A DNA stretch of 64,000 nt. Origin: Mallotus nudiflorus. Its lineage: Eukaryota; Streptophyta; Magnoliopsida; Malpighiales; Euphorbiaceae. Position 1 is the stretch's first letter, and every line of letters starts with the position of its first letter. Location of the stretch: contig CANTUR010000066.1 in NCBI GenBank assembly GCA_947683625.1, positions 744,001 to 808,000 on the forward strand, in the 5' to 3' direction. The notes under the pieces are model-generated. The model saw only the letters and a program-made list of their open reading frames with translations, had not been told where the DNA came from and searched no databases. The position numbers and the translations under genes were made by a program. Below, in pieces: positions 34,302 through 46,586 of the stretch.

Positions 34302-34306
34302 CTTTC
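34302..34306. repeat. Target-site duplication, left (CTTTC)
   Basis: CTTTC before the 5' LTR, paired with CTTCC at 43900-43904 after the 3' LTR (one mismatch). Joining the two sides restores an in-frame polygalacturonase exon across the site. Confidence 0.75.
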
Positions 34307-34797
34307 TAATACCCCATATCAATATCCTATTCTAATAAGGGTTATATTTCTCCCAAAAAGGAGGATTACTTGAATAAGAAGAAAGCTTAATAAGGAAGTC
34401 TATTTTAATTAGGAAGATTACTCTACAAAGGAAGTATCCTTCTCTCCTAAACAAGACAATCCTATAAGACTAAGGAATCATATTCCTAAGAATTTTAAGC
34501 AATACCTTCTCCTATAAATACATCTCATGACATCACATGTCATTCATTCTCATATTCTTATTCTCATATTAACTCATCTCTTCTTCATTCAACATCATCA
34601 TATCATCAAGCCATCACTTCATACAAGCAATCATCCTTTATTTATATTCTATTTTATCTATTTGCTTTATTATATTTTTTTCTCATACCATTACTGACTT
34701 AAGTTTCAGAGTATTTATGGGAAAAACCTCGCCCTTTTACCAATTCTACTCATCGATGTAGGTTCCAAATGTAAGAAATATCAATTCGGAGTTATCA
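34307..34797 (+). mobile_element. 5' LTR of the non-autonomous element
   Basis: Begins TAATACCCCATATCA (TG decayed to TA) and ends GAGTTATCA. Shares nearly all of its length with 43409-43899, for example 'gggttatatttc' and 'aaggaatcatattcctaa'. Confidence 0.88.
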
Positions 34798-34798
34798 A

Positions 34799-34817
34799 GT
34801 GGTACCATCTGTGGGAA
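34799..34817 (+). promoter_or_regulatory. Primer binding site of the non-autonomous element
   Basis: GTGGTACCATCTGTGGGAA directly after the LTR. Close to the TGGCGCCGTCTGTGGGAA site common in plant gypsy (Tat-type) elements. Confidence 0.6.
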
Positions 34818-35690
34818 TAAATACTAGCTCTTTTTGTTTTTTTTTTTTTCCAAAATAAGAGATTCAAGAGCTAGGGACAACCAAATTAAATTCCAAACTA
34901 TATTCCAAATTATCTTTGATTACTTATTGGGAACCTTACTACAGTAAGCTCCAACGTATAAGAAGTCAACTCTGTTATGTAAAAGAAAAATCATGGCAAC
35001 CAATAGAAAATGGAATAAGGCATGAAACCTGTTTTAATATTTATAAAAAAAAGAAACAATTCATTTGAATGATGAATCCTTACAGGCATGCTTCAAGATG
35101 ACAAGTTATTGTTATGCATAATTAAAAAAAGAAGGATGATAGAGGCATGGCTCAAGGAAATTGGCAAAATACTTATTTCTTAGGGCTAAGTAATTGTGGA
35201 GAGGCCGAAGTTGAGTAATTACATCCACCCAAGTAATGGGCTAGATTTTATATTTACAGAAGTTTTTAAGTTGTCTACTGATCTCTTCAGCCTTATAGAA
35301 AAAAGATGCACTCTCCATATAAAAGACATTAGATAATAATTTGAGTATTGCACTAAGTTCCTCATATGACATAAACAAGAGAGATGAGCTTGACTATTTT
35401 TTGAGTCCCTAACCACAAGATTTTGAAACATGAAGAAAAGTCCCATTGGAATGGTGGTTCACAAGGGAGCTTCTATGTGGTTTGGACGACAAGGTCTTTA
35501 GCTTTTAATGGCATGTGATGCCAAGTAGAATACAATAGTGATGGGCATTGCCTGAAACACAAAGCAAAACTTTAAAAAGGGCATTCAAAGAATTAATGGC
35601 AAACTTTCAGAGAACTTGCCCAAATTTAAAGGAAAATCCACTGTAGTATGTTAGGTCATCCTTGGTCATGAACGAGAGAGAGTTAACAAG

Positions 35691-35695
35691 GAACC
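35691..35695. repeat. Target-site duplication GAACC
   Basis: GAACC at 35691-35695 and again at 37748-37752, flanking the solo LTR. Confidence 0.9.
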
Positions 35696-37747
35696 TGTAA
35701 GCACCCAATTTCGGGATGCAATTATGCACAATCCCGATGTAAGCCCCTATGATGAAATTTATTCAAAAATTGAACTTGGTTGTCAATTTTCTAGACTTTA
35801 GGGAATAAATTGCAACATTTTTTAGGATTTGATTACAAGGAAGTCAATTTTTCAAGGATCTTTTTTAGGATTTAGGATCAGCATTTAATGCCGATCGGCA
35901 TTGGTGTATTGCCGCACAATGCCGATGCGTAACAAGTCTTATTTTTTAAAATTTTTTGCGTATTTTTTTTTCATTTTTTTGTTTATTTTTCAATGTTTTA
36001 ATTGGTTAAAAATTGAATTTTATTATTATTTTTATCTGGAAAAGATTTTGATGCATTCAAAACACGTAAATAACTTTCAAAAATAAAATCCTTATCAATC
36101 TGTTTTGAAGAGATGAACTCGTTCCTGCAATGGGGGAAGTCAGTGTGCAAACTTTTCTTTAAAAAACAAAGAGTCTGCATGTGTGAGGGGAGGCTTTTTT
36201 TTTTATAGACAAATGGGAGCTTTTTTTACACACAAATGAATTATTTTTTTCTTACACACACAAAAGAGAAAAAACCCAAAAACCCTAAAAATTTAGATGT
36301 GAAGAACACCTTGCATGCACCTTTGTCTTTCAAAAACCCTAATTTTGGATACTGTCAGTGTCTTCGAACGCAATCAAATCCCAGTCCAGAATCAAATCAA
36401 TACCAAGTCAATTTCAACGGTAAAAATCCTAGTCTGAGGGGCTAAAAAGGCATTTGCACAGCATCTAAGATCATCACAGTGTTCTTTTCTTTATTCTTTT
36501 TCTTCTTTAATGATTTTTATTTTATTTTTGTTATTGATTTGAGTATTAAATTTCACTAATCTAATTTTTTGTATTTTTTTTATATCTGAGTGGGAATTGA
36601 GGAGGAAACAATATAATGTTCAAGAATTAAACAGAAGATCCATGGAATGTCATGGATGAACTTGTACTGTTTTTTAATAGTTCTTAGGATTTTAATTTTT
36701 ATTCTGCATTTTGGTGTCATTTGTAGTTATTTTAATTTGTGGCTGTATAATTGTTTAATTTTAATTTTTGTACGTAGTTTGTAATAGCCCTAGTAGTGGG
36801 AATAATGAAAGATTTAATTTTTTGCATTTAAAATCAATTAGTAATTAGGTTAAATTGGGTAAAAAATTAATTAAAATCAATGGTGGCAGTAGCTTAATTT
36901 AGGGTTTGTATGTAATTGATTTATGTTTTATTTTTTTTGGGTTGTGTTTTTTGGGTTTTTATATTATTTTGGGCCCCAAGCCCACGCTTAGGTCCAACTC
37001 ACTTTAAATAGGCTTAAAAATGGTTTAGGGCTTTAAATAATTAAAATTAATTTAAGCCCATTAGGTTAATTAGATTTTAGGCCCACTTAGTTAATTAAAA
37101 CTTATTTAGACTTAGCTCAGCCCACTTAATTTCATAGACCTAGGCCCACATTTCACTTAAAATAAAACCAAGTTAGACTTAGGCCCATTAATTTAACTTT
37201 TCCTTTAAAATTGAATAGACTTAAGCCCATTCCTTAGAAAAACTAAAATAAATAGATCTAGGCTCACTAATTAATAAAAATGTAGGCCCACCTTTAGTCC
37301 ATTTCTCACTTGTAAATAAAATGTAAATCTAGCTAACTTTTTAATACAATTAACATAGTTTAGACTTAGGGACAACGTGATCTTGAGTGCATTTTTTATG
37401 TGTAATTTTATTGATTAGATGCCTAAGGTTAGATGGATGTCAAATAGGGTTTAAATAAAATTGCATGCAATTAGAGAATGAAATAATCATTTATAAAATT
37501 ATTTTAAATAAACACGAGACTAAGAGAAGTTAGTATTCTATATCCAAAATCTCCTGGTTGTGGTGCTAAATTTCTTTTAGAGAATTGAGTACCACCAATC
37601 AAATTGTCCTAGTTATTACCGTAGGTGGCGACTCCTCTTCTCCACGCTATGACTTTGTGATATAATAGTGTGTTCCATAAGGCCCTAAGCCTAAATAATG
37701 TTGCGGTTGCTAAAATCTTGGACGCCCGCTAAACCCCGCCATCTACA
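35696..37747. mobile_element. Solo LTR, 2052 bp, nested in the non-autonomous element
   Basis: Begins TGTAAGCACCCAATTTCGGG and ends CCCCGCCATCTACA, flanked by a perfect 5-bp duplication GAACC. It has the typical 'ggcccactta' series (36960-37320) and near its end 'gtaggtggcgactcc', wording I associate with long LTRs of Ogre/Tat-type gypsy elements (inference). A short open frame (36236-36445) is not a gene. No partner element of this family lies in the window. Confidence 0.85.
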
Positions 37748-37752
37748 GAACC

Positions 37753-40700
37753 TTTGATACTAAAATTGATCATTGTAAAGGAAAACAATTAAGATGACAA
37801 CATCAAGGCAACATCGTTTGAGGTTGTTATAAATCTAAGAGAGATGAAGCAGTAAATTATTAACTATACAATGAGCTATGCATGGATCCAAGCATTAATG
37901 GAATATAGCATAAGGCATTACGAAGCAAAAATTCCATGCTGGTATGCCTATTCCTTCACTGGGCGCTAACTTCATGAGCATCCACTAAGATTTAATCATT
38001 AAGCCTCAAAACACTAAAGTCTACCAGCTCTTGAACATCCAAGAATCTGAGTCTCTATTATCACAACCTTGGATATCCAGGTAGCATCAAACATCAAGCA
38101 TTCAAGTACCCAAATCTGAGCATCGCAGTACTAAAGACTAGAGCTAAGCAGTCATCCAGATCAACTAACCAGAAAGAGGTTAAACTCAAAAGTTGGACAT
38201 CCAGAAAAGAATTCAAGATTATCTGAGGTGATGAGTATTAAAACCGAGCATCGACATTGATTTTCTTATCACCGAGACTCCGAACACTAAAGTACTGAGC
38301 ATCATAGCACAGAGAAAATTAGGAGCTAAGTATAAGAGTTTGAGCATCAAAGAGTTAAGGCATATGAGTCTGAGCATCATAGAGCATGAACAATTCTATT
38401 TATTAAAGAGACCAGTGCATCTTTTGGTAGTCGAATGTTTGAGTTTGATTCTTGAACATTAAGTTGAACACCAAAAACTAAGTCAAATAGCTGAATACGA
38501 ATATGGTTATTCTCTAATTGGTGAAGATGCACTTACCTGAAAGCAAGCTTTACCATTGACGCAACAACTCCCAAATCCAGAATTCTAGACAAACATCAAG
38601 AAATTCACTAGCAAAACTATTAAACTGAGAAAAGCTTCAACTGGAGAATCGGGAAGAAAACAATGGATAAGGTTCAAGAATAAGACAATGAAGCTCCTCT
38701 TAGAAAAATTCATGAATGCTGAAAGTTTCAGAATGTTAAAGTTAGAGCTGCCAAATCTAAAGCTTGGACAATAATCAATAACTCATTTGAAGAGGAACTT
38801 GAACAAAGAGTAATTCTCGAACCATGAGTTGAGTAGCGAGCATCCATCGAACCTTTGAGTACCAAGATTCTCTAAGTATTAAACATTATTCTCTATTCTG
38901 AGTGCCACACATTCACTACTGGACATAGACTTTGTAGGTACTCAAAAGTTGAGCATGTAAAGTTAAATTAGTCACTCGGGTTTTTCATTCTCTATCCTGT
39001 AGATAGTCAGGCACTTGGAATTTTGTTTTATTAAAGACTATGACCATGGTGATGATGAACATGAAGAGAACTTATCCACAACTCTCAATTTCCTTTAATT
39101 TTGATTCACAAAGTCCTAGGTGGATATTTTAAGTGTGATTCAATGTGTATAAAACATCACATGCGGAAGCTATATGATAAAGAAAGGAAGCCTTCATTGT
39201 TGAGATAATTCAGCACGAAACATGAGGTCCCTCAACTAAACCCTGGAGAACCAGAATTCATTGTTTGCTTCGTTACTAAGATTAAAATTAATTACAATGA
39301 CTACCTTAAATGGTAGAACCTGAGAAACACCCAAGCACTTATCTATGTCACTTTTAAGAATCCTAGAAAGAAGAAACAAAAGACAATAATGCATATTTGA
39401 AGTTACGATATTCAAAGTGTAGTTACGTTGAATTTCAACAATACTCAAGCCACTACAGTAACATCAATATTTCAAATCATGCAAATGGCTTTAAAGACAT
39501 AACTTACATAGAATGCAAGTTAAGTGTAGGAGATCTCATCAAATGTGAGTTGAGGACCTTGGGAGCAACAGTTTCAGACTATCACATAATTGAAAAGCTG
39601 GAAGGGTTAAAGTACAGGCCAAATACGAGTATAACATGAGAATAAAATCCAAGATTTGGACATTCAAACCATTCGAAGCGATAAAGGAATTCATATTAGA
39701 TTAAAATGTTGAAGTCTGCACCAACTCAATTGATTAACTACAACAAGTAAATGACATAGCCTTGTAGAAATTATTCAACTTTAAAAATTCGAGGAAGGAA
39801 ACTTTGAAGCACATCCTTAAGCTTAAAAATGCAAGCCCAGCTGAAGTGAAGCATTAAAGCAAGTCTGAGTAATGGACATTCAACATATTTATACTTTTTT
39901 TGAATAATAAATTTAAGATGACACAAGAAAGAGATTGGTGAAATTATGGAGTAGCATCCTGGTTTCACCTTATGCTCATGCACTAAGGGAATCTCCAAGG
40001 CAATCACTATAACTACATTACAATTATACTAATAAATTAATGCTCTTTTATAGGTACTCAGCTAGTAATGCTATAAATAATATGACTGAACTATAAGCTT
40101 CAATTCCATTGGGAGTTCTCTATTACTCGGTAATAATAGCATAAACAAATACGAACATAAATATTCATTAAACACAAAGGCAGGACAAGAGGTCATCAAG
40201 AGATAAGTCTCCCTTCTTAATTATTTATTTTTAATCATTTATTTTCACATCTTATTCTTATATAAATATTTATAGCTTGTCACACAAGCACGCTTATATA
40301 TATATATATATATATATATAGATGCTCGTCCATATGTACATGATTATTATTCATGCAAAACATACATCAATTACATTTGATATATTTATTACATGAGGAC
40401 TAATTATTAAATGGAGATCAATTAAATGATCACAAAACTATTGTTCTTTTATTTATCACTACAGATAAGGAAAACATATTTACTGAAAACACTACTTTAA
40501 GCACCAATTAGTCTAAGCAATCAGACATTTTGATAATCTCACTCAGCATCAACATGCATAAATTGTCAAATGACATCTGACACACTATCGAGCATGTAAG
40601 CCTCAAGTTATAGCACCAAACATCTAAGCCTTAAGCATTTAAGTCCAATGACCAAAGCTAGCACCCTCAGGTCGCTTTTATAGTATTGAGATTCCAAGCA

Positions 40701-40974
40701 TGTAAGCCTTGTGTTATAGCACCAAACATCTAAGCCTCGAGCATCTAAGTCTAGTGATTGAAGTTAGCACCCTCAAGTCACTTCAATAGTAATGAGGTTC
40801 GGCACTCGAGTTGTGCTTTTAATGCATCAAGATTATTTGGCATTCGGGCCACGCTTTTAATGCACCGAGCATCAAAACTCTAGTGACGGCTGGTTCTGTC
40901 ACATTGTCCCCATATAGGCGAGTTAATCCTTCACACTGAGCATTTTTATTGCAGGTCACTCAAGTCTAATTGGC
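37753..40974 (+). other. Internal, apparently non-coding region of the non-autonomous element
   Basis: No protein domain seen on either strand. The motif GAGCATC recurs at least seven times (near 38109, 38241, 38297, 38341, 38374, 38839, 40868), with a loose 'gagcatc-aa.agt' context. A (TA)n run lies at 40294-40320. Confidence 0.6.
40591..40800 (+). repeat. ~106-bp tandem repeat, two units
   Basis: 'agcatgtaagcct' and 'ttatagcaccaaacatctaa' start units at 40591 and 40697; the units also share 'gttagcaccctcaagtcactt'-like text. A further weaker unit follows to about 40870 with 'cacgcttttaatgcaccgag'. Confidence 0.75.
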
Positions 40975-40979
40975 ACTTC

Positions 40980-43196
40980 TGTTAGCATAGATGTGCCCTA
41001 GTGCCATTCTTATAATGTATAATGAGATTGTAAATTATTCCTAGTGGAAATATAATATTCATTTAAATAAAATATTTGTTTATTTGATTATTTATCCATT
41101 AACATCATGCTAAATATATTCATTATCAATAGTTGATAATATGAGCTACGAATTTATTTAGTACATATGCTATAAAATGTTCATAGTTGTATAATTGATA
41201 TTTGGATAATATTAATTAGACTATCACCTCTGTTTATATTCCTTGATTAGTATGTGATACTAATTATGGGAGGTAGTGAGTCTCATGCTACTTGATATGA
41301 GATGTCAGAATAGACATGTGGATACTCCTGTGATGGGTGGATCGAACAGTGGCGCTAGATATATGATCGCATGGATATTCATTTATTGTCAATAATCATA
41401 ATCTATGTCATAATGGTGCATTTAGTCCTTTGACCTGAGGTGACACAGTCATCCACATTTGAATGGTTAGAGTTTGTTATCGCTTACATACTTGTGTTAT
41501 TCACACATGGGTATATGGCATGTGGTGGCTCTAAACAGTTAAATGTAGGGATGATTGTTCAAAAATGGGATTCATTACCTGGAGTGAACCGGGATAAAAT
41601 CCTATGCTATCTAAGTCTTTTCTTGATGAAAGAGTTCCTGGCCAGGACAAATATAACAGTCTGAAAGAGTTTCAATGCTAGAAAGAGTTCTAGTAGTCAT
41701 TGTATTTTAATCAAGAGATAGAACTTGTGATGCGATAATATGTTATAGTTATTAGAGTTTAACTAGTCCTTAACTTTAAGCTATATCAAGATCTTCTAAT
41801 AGAGGGATTTTAGTGCATGGTAATTATGACCAAAGGGTTCATGTAAATTAACGAATACATTTATATCTAATTGGATAGTTGTGATATCGATGCTAAGGGT
41901 CACTCACAACTTATGAGAACTAAATGTGAATAATTGGAAATTTCACATTTAGACTTGAAAGAAGTTTCAAATAATATCAAGTGTTGATATTATCTTCTTA
42001 TTGCCAATTAGACATGGACCTAGTAAGTTAGACCTAAAAGGTTTTTACCAAATCTCTTTGTATTAATCTAATTATTGATTAAAGAGTTTAATCAATTAAT
42101 TAAGATTAATGAAATTGGATTTTTTCTTAAAGTAATGATTCTAGCATATCATGAAATCTAATTTCAATGAAAGGTTTACTTATTAATTTATGATTGATCA
42201 GTATGAGACTTTAATTGAGATAATAAATGAATAATATGTATATGTTGTTTTCTTAATTACTTGGACTAATGGCCCAAGTGTCATGGACCTAGGCCTAAAA
42301 GTGTTTTGGACTAATGACTAGACCAAGTAATTGATCAAGCCCACCCAATGCATTTAAGTCCATTTGATTAATGCCATGGGCTTTGGGTCAAGAGTTGGCC
42401 CAATGCTTATAAGTCCATTTGGTAATGGATTAGGATTTTAGATCAAGAGTTAATCCAAATGTTTAAGCTCAAATCCATTAAGTGTTATATTTACTTTTGT
42501 TAAATAAAATATTAATTTAAGAAATTAATTAACATTTGTAAGTCCTAAGTTATGTAGAGAATTACAAGAGTTGTAATATCTACATCCTCCATTCTTGGAC
42601 ACTAGTGACTTATTTAATTGTTAATTAATTATGACCTGTGGATTATGGGTCTTGTCAATAATCTCTACTTTAATTTCTAGCCAAGCATATCTAAAAACAA
42701 ATATTTGATATTAATGGTTGGTCAGTGAAGAAAAGGGTGTAGAGATATAAAAGGACAAAAATACATATACATAAAAAGTGAGATCTTGTAAAGATAATAA
42801 GAAGAAGAAAACTTGAGTGGAAAAAGTGAGAGGATTCAAGCTTCTTATTTATCAAAACAAGGAAGAGATTTGCTAAAACTTGGTGTTTCAAGCTAGAGGT
42901 CTCACACTTGGGAGAGTTAAGGTTGATTCAAGAGTTGAATCAAAGGTGTACCAACCATTGTTATATATTTTGTGGTCTACACTAACCTTTGGATATTAAT
43001 AAGTTTTTCTTAAAACTTATAATTTTTTAGTTGTTAATTTCTTGTTTTTTGTGTTGGTTTTATATTAGTTATGTGTTTAATGCAAATTGGATCCTAAGGA
43101 TTGGAATTCTTGATGAGATCAAGGGTTGTGTTGATAAATTTTTGAAATTTACTTTAATTAGGATTTGATTCCTTATGGCATAATTGATTCCTAACA
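40980..43196. mobile_element. Solo LTR, 2217 bp, nested in the non-autonomous element
   Basis: Begins TGTTAGCATAGATGTGCC and ends GATTCCTAACA, so it has the 6-bp inverted terminus TGTTAG/CTAACA. Perfect duplication ACTTC at 40975-40979 and 43197-43201. No coding frame of note (41440-41664 is a chance frame). Family unknown; not related to the other solo LTR. Confidence 0.85.
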
Positions 43197-43393
43197 ACTT
43201 CAATAATGTTCTTATATGATGATTTCAAGACTTGGTACCAAACTTCATCTTTTCCTATGACTGAGGCTAGCCACCTCAGCTCACCCTTCCATATCAAACA
43301 TAGTGATTCAAGCAGTCTCTCTCTAGATGAAAGAATGATGTTTCCATCACCTTACAGACCCGAATACATCGGACATAAGTATCATAATATACT

Positions 43394-43406
43394 TTTAGGG
43401 GGGACT
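43394..43406 (+). promoter_or_regulatory. Polypurine tract of the non-autonomous element
   Basis: TTTAGGGGGGACT immediately before the 3' LTR start TGATACCCC (43409). Confidence 0.75.
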
Positions 43407-43408
43407 CT

Positions 43409-43899
43409 TGATACCCCATATCAGTATCCTATTCTAATAAGGGTTATATTTCCCTCAAAGAGGAGGATTACTTGAATAAGAAGAAAACTTAATAAGGAAG
43501 TCTATTTCAATTAGGAAGATTACTCTACAAAGAAAGTCTCTTTCTCTCCTAAACAAGGCAATCCCACAAGACTAAGGAATCATATTCCTAAAAATTTTAA
43601 GCAATACCTTCTCCTATAAATACATCTTATGACATCTCATGTCATTCATTCTCATATTCTCATTATCATATTCACTAATCTCTTCATCATTCAATATCAT
43701 CACATCATCAAGTCATCACTCCATACAAGCAATCATCCTTTATTTCTATTTTATTTTATCTATTCGCTTTATTATATTTTTTTCTTATACCATTACTCAC
43801 TTAAGTTTCAGAGTGTTTATGGGCGAAACCCTGCCACTTTACTCATTATACTCATCGATGCAGGTTCCACAAGTAAAAAATATCAATTCAAAGTTATCA
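43409..43899 (+). mobile_element. 3' LTR of the non-autonomous element
   Basis: TGATACCCCATATCAGTATC to AAAGTTATCA; same length (491 bp) as the 5' LTR. Followed by CTTCC (43900-43904), then the first part of polygalacturonase exon 1 on the minus strand. Confidence 0.88.
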
Positions 43900-44156
43900 C
43901 TTCCCCTCAATTCAAAACAAAATCTTGTTCTTGCTTGGCCCACTACACATTACCAGTTTTATAAAAAACTTCCTTTTGGCATGTACACTATGGCCGGTTG
44001 TGCTGACCTACACGTAAACGATCATGCCTTCATAAATGCTTGAGTTGAATCAGCCCTGCTATCAGGTTTCACTTCAAAGTTGATAACATTATAGGCTGCA
44101 TTTGATTCTTGGAAGATAACTGAAAATAACACCACCAGTAATAAGATATTAGCCAT

Positions 44157-44575
44157 TATCGATAATTGTCAATTAATTAGTTAATAGGATAAATGTAAAT
44201 GGAACATTAATTTGATGAATATATATATGTTGTCGATTTGGACTGACATATTGTTTTAAATTAAAAATTTAGTATAAAAAAAGTCAATTACATGTTACCT
44301 TGTGATCATTTTAATTCTGTATATGATATGTAGGATAGTGACAATGAGTTGTTTGTCAATTGCTTAAGCTAATGTCTGTAAATTAACTAATGTTTATTTT
44401 AGCTAGCTAGTTAAAATGATCGATCCATTGCAAATTAAAAATGGCTATTAGACAACCTTGTCGTTGTAGATAGCATACGTTTACGTAATCATATGCTTAA
44501 TTATTCATTTCCCTTATTAGTAATAGAGCCCAAGTTTACGTGCAAAATGTTTATTTGCATCACCTAAGTAGTTTA
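44157..44575. other. Former promoter region of pseudogene B
   Basis: Upstream DNA of the pseudogene start; AT-rich. No clear TATA box placed, nothing else recognised. Confidence 0.4.
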
Positions 44576-45003
44576 GGGCTCGTTTGGTTTATACACCGAA
44601 ATCGGAATCAGAAAGAAATGGAATCAGAAATACAATGAAAAATTTTAACAAAGTGTTTGGTTCACAAAGAAATCGGAATCAAAATCAATCTTATTTATAT
44701 ATGAAAATATATTAAATTATTATTATTATGAATTTATATATTTTATTTCATTACTTAAAAAAATATTATATTTCATAAATTTTAATAATATATGATAATA
44801 TTTAAAATTTTGATTAATTTATAATTAATTTAACTTCATTTTATGTTTTTCATTCTTTACCTCTACAAGGAAATTAATGATTCCTATTAATGGGGGAATC
44901 CATTCTCATTTCTATACAAAATTTTAATGAATAAAATATTAGGAATCAAAATCATTCATTCCAATTCCAATTGCCAAATTTATTTTTCATGAAATAAACG
45001 GGC
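44576..45003. mobile_element. MITE, family 1, second copy
   Basis: Left end GGGCTCGTTTGGTTTAT; the right end read inverted is TGGCCCGTTTATTTC. Inside are 'aatcggaatcagaaa' and 'aaagtgtttggttcac', as in the element at 27192. Non-coding, ~430 bp. Confidence 0.65.
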
Positions 45004-45551
45004 CAAATGATATTTTGCATTTAAAAATTGTGAGATTTGGAGTTTATATATGTATTTTTTATTAATAGTACAATCAAAATGTTTAACTATTGGAAGGTTA
45101 TATTTTTTTTATTGTTATTTTGTATTTGATGTTTTTAGTATCAGTTACTTAACGACTCCAATTATTTTAAAAGTTGTGTCGATGAATTCTATACGGAGTC
45201 AAAACTCTCTAAATATCTATTAAAAAAAACTCGAACTCAGAGTTTTATTCAAAAACAATACAAAATTCAACTACTTACCACTTGCAGCAATTATAAATTA
45301 ACGAGGTTATATAAACCAATTAACAAATCAAACTTATAGGGATCAATTGGACTTCAATTTTTGTGGAATAAAATATTAGGCAGCTAATGTAATTTTGATT
45401 ATGCCAACTTTGTTATTAGATAGCCAAAAATAAAGTTCATAGTTGTCCATAAGCTATGGTTATAATCAATAATTTCTTCATTTGAGATATATAAAAATTA
45501 AACAAATAATAAAAAAAAAACTCAAATAGCCCGTGTTCATTAAAATTATAA
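45004..45551. other. Intergenic DNA, nothing recognised
   Basis: AT-rich, no coding signal. Ends at the left terminal repeat of the next element. Confidence 0.45.
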
Positions 45552-45683
45552 GGAATAACTCATATTTGAACCCCTGAACTTCAACACTTTATTTTATTGA
45601 TCCTTAAATTTTTATTTTGTTTTAAAAGGCCCTCAATCTTTTATTTTTGTTTAGATTAAGGACTAATCTAATAGAAGTAATAA

Positions 45684-46586
45684 TGCGAACCCTACCTATA
45701 ACAGAGATAGAACGCATATCCAAATTTGAAATCTATCCCAAGGATCATTAAGGATAGGTTGTGTTGATGGAGCTAAACCCCTTACTTATTAAATTGAAGC
45801 AAGATACTTAGCTATTAAAAAATGAAAAATCACACAATTCCAAGTCTAACCTAGCAATTGTAATGAAAGGTAGATGTGAAACAATTCAAGTAAATTTGTA
45901 AAGTTTCAAAAGAACAAAGTTCATGGAAAAACCTCCTTTTTAATATTTCAATACTTGAATTTGTTTTTCATAGGGTTAGTGCTTATATAGGCATGTAAAC
46001 ATCCTAATCCTTAAAGGAAATGTCTTCTTCCTTATTCCAAAAGATGCCTATGTAGGAAAATCCTTAATTAAGGAGATTTCCTTCAAAATAGGACAACTAA
46101 TGACAACTCATCTTTGAAAAGTCAAAATTGACAACTAATGACAATTCATTACAACTAAGCCAAATGACAACTTATGACAACTAAGCATTGAAGCATGCCA
46201 TCTCACATGCCATGTAGGATATTGACCATTGACCCTTGACTTTGACTTATTAACTCTTTGACTTTGACTTGAAAAATCCTTGAATCTTCTCACATCTTCT
46301 AGAATCTTTTTGAATCTTCCTTATTGACTCCAAAATAGAAAAATAACTTAAAAACTCTTCCAATTCAAGCTAATTAATTTCATAATAGGAAATTATGCTA
46401 ATTAGCTTGAATTGTTCATCATGCGGCTCCAAGCTTGTACTTGTAGTCGAATCCACCAACTTGCTTGCAATGTGAAAGACAAGCAAATTCAATGCTTGTT
46501 TGAACTTTTTTGTCCTTGATCTTGTCATTGGTCCCTCATAATGCAATGGATCACTTAGTTTGATGGGCTTGCTTAGCTTACTTGCA
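45684..46586 (-). mobile_element. Gypsy element B, 3' LTR (contains the end of pol)
   Basis: On the plus strand from TGCGAACCC (short form of TGATACGAACCC) to ...TTGCA. It matches 50854-51692 and, in part, 7764-8554. The pol reading frame runs into it and stops at 46370, so the last ~70 codons of pol are coded inside the LTR. Confidence 0.75.

Larger units (their letters stand above)
34307..43899 (+). mobile_element. Non-autonomous LTR retrotransposon (LARD-like), Tat-like primer site
   Basis: Two LTRs of 491 bp each (34307-34797, 43409-43899), a primer site right after the first and a purine tract right before the second define a complete element in plus orientation. Leaving out two solo LTRs nested inside, the element was ~5.3 kb, of which ~4.3 kb is internal. 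I see no gag, protease, RT or integrase in any frame; instead the inside carries scattered GAGCATC motifs (37.9-40.9 kb) and ~106-bp repeats. It must have depended on another element's enzymes. Family is unknown; the primer site (TGGTACCATCTGTGGGAA) resembles the TGGCGCC-type site of Tat-lineage gypsy elements. Confidence 0.82.
31454..44156 (-). pseudogene. Polygalacturonase pseudogene B, exon 1 split by a 9.6-kb LTR element
   Basis: All four exons can be recognised. Exon 1, first part 44156-43900: ATG, a signal peptide (M-A-N-I-L-L-L-V-V-L), Y-N-V-I-N-F, then a stop after Q-A-F-M-K-A and a frameshift. Exon 1, second part 34301-34140: ends G-A-S-F-W-A-C with a GT donor. Exon 2: 32740-32592, with an in-frame 141-bp loss that removes the NTDGI catalytic segment but keeps T-G-D-D-C-I and G-H-G. 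Exon 3: 31930-31737, frameshifted, with an internal deletion. Exon 4: ~31675-31454, open to the stop (S-C-F end), but its acceptor AG appears lost. The enzyme would be dead even without the insertion. Introns 1 and 2 hold foldback elements. Confidence 0.9.

Noticed and set aside
36236..36445. Short plus-strand frame rich in Asn/Pro/Ser
   Set aside because: Lies inside the TGTAAGCACCC solo LTR and has no relative.
41440..41664. 74-codon frame in the second solo LTR
   Set aside because: Chance frame in a non-coding LTR.
43629..44043. Open frames of 111 and 134 codons on the plus strand
   Set aside because: They span the 3' LTR of the non-autonomous element and run antisense into polygalacturonase exon 1; hydrophobic only because of AT content.
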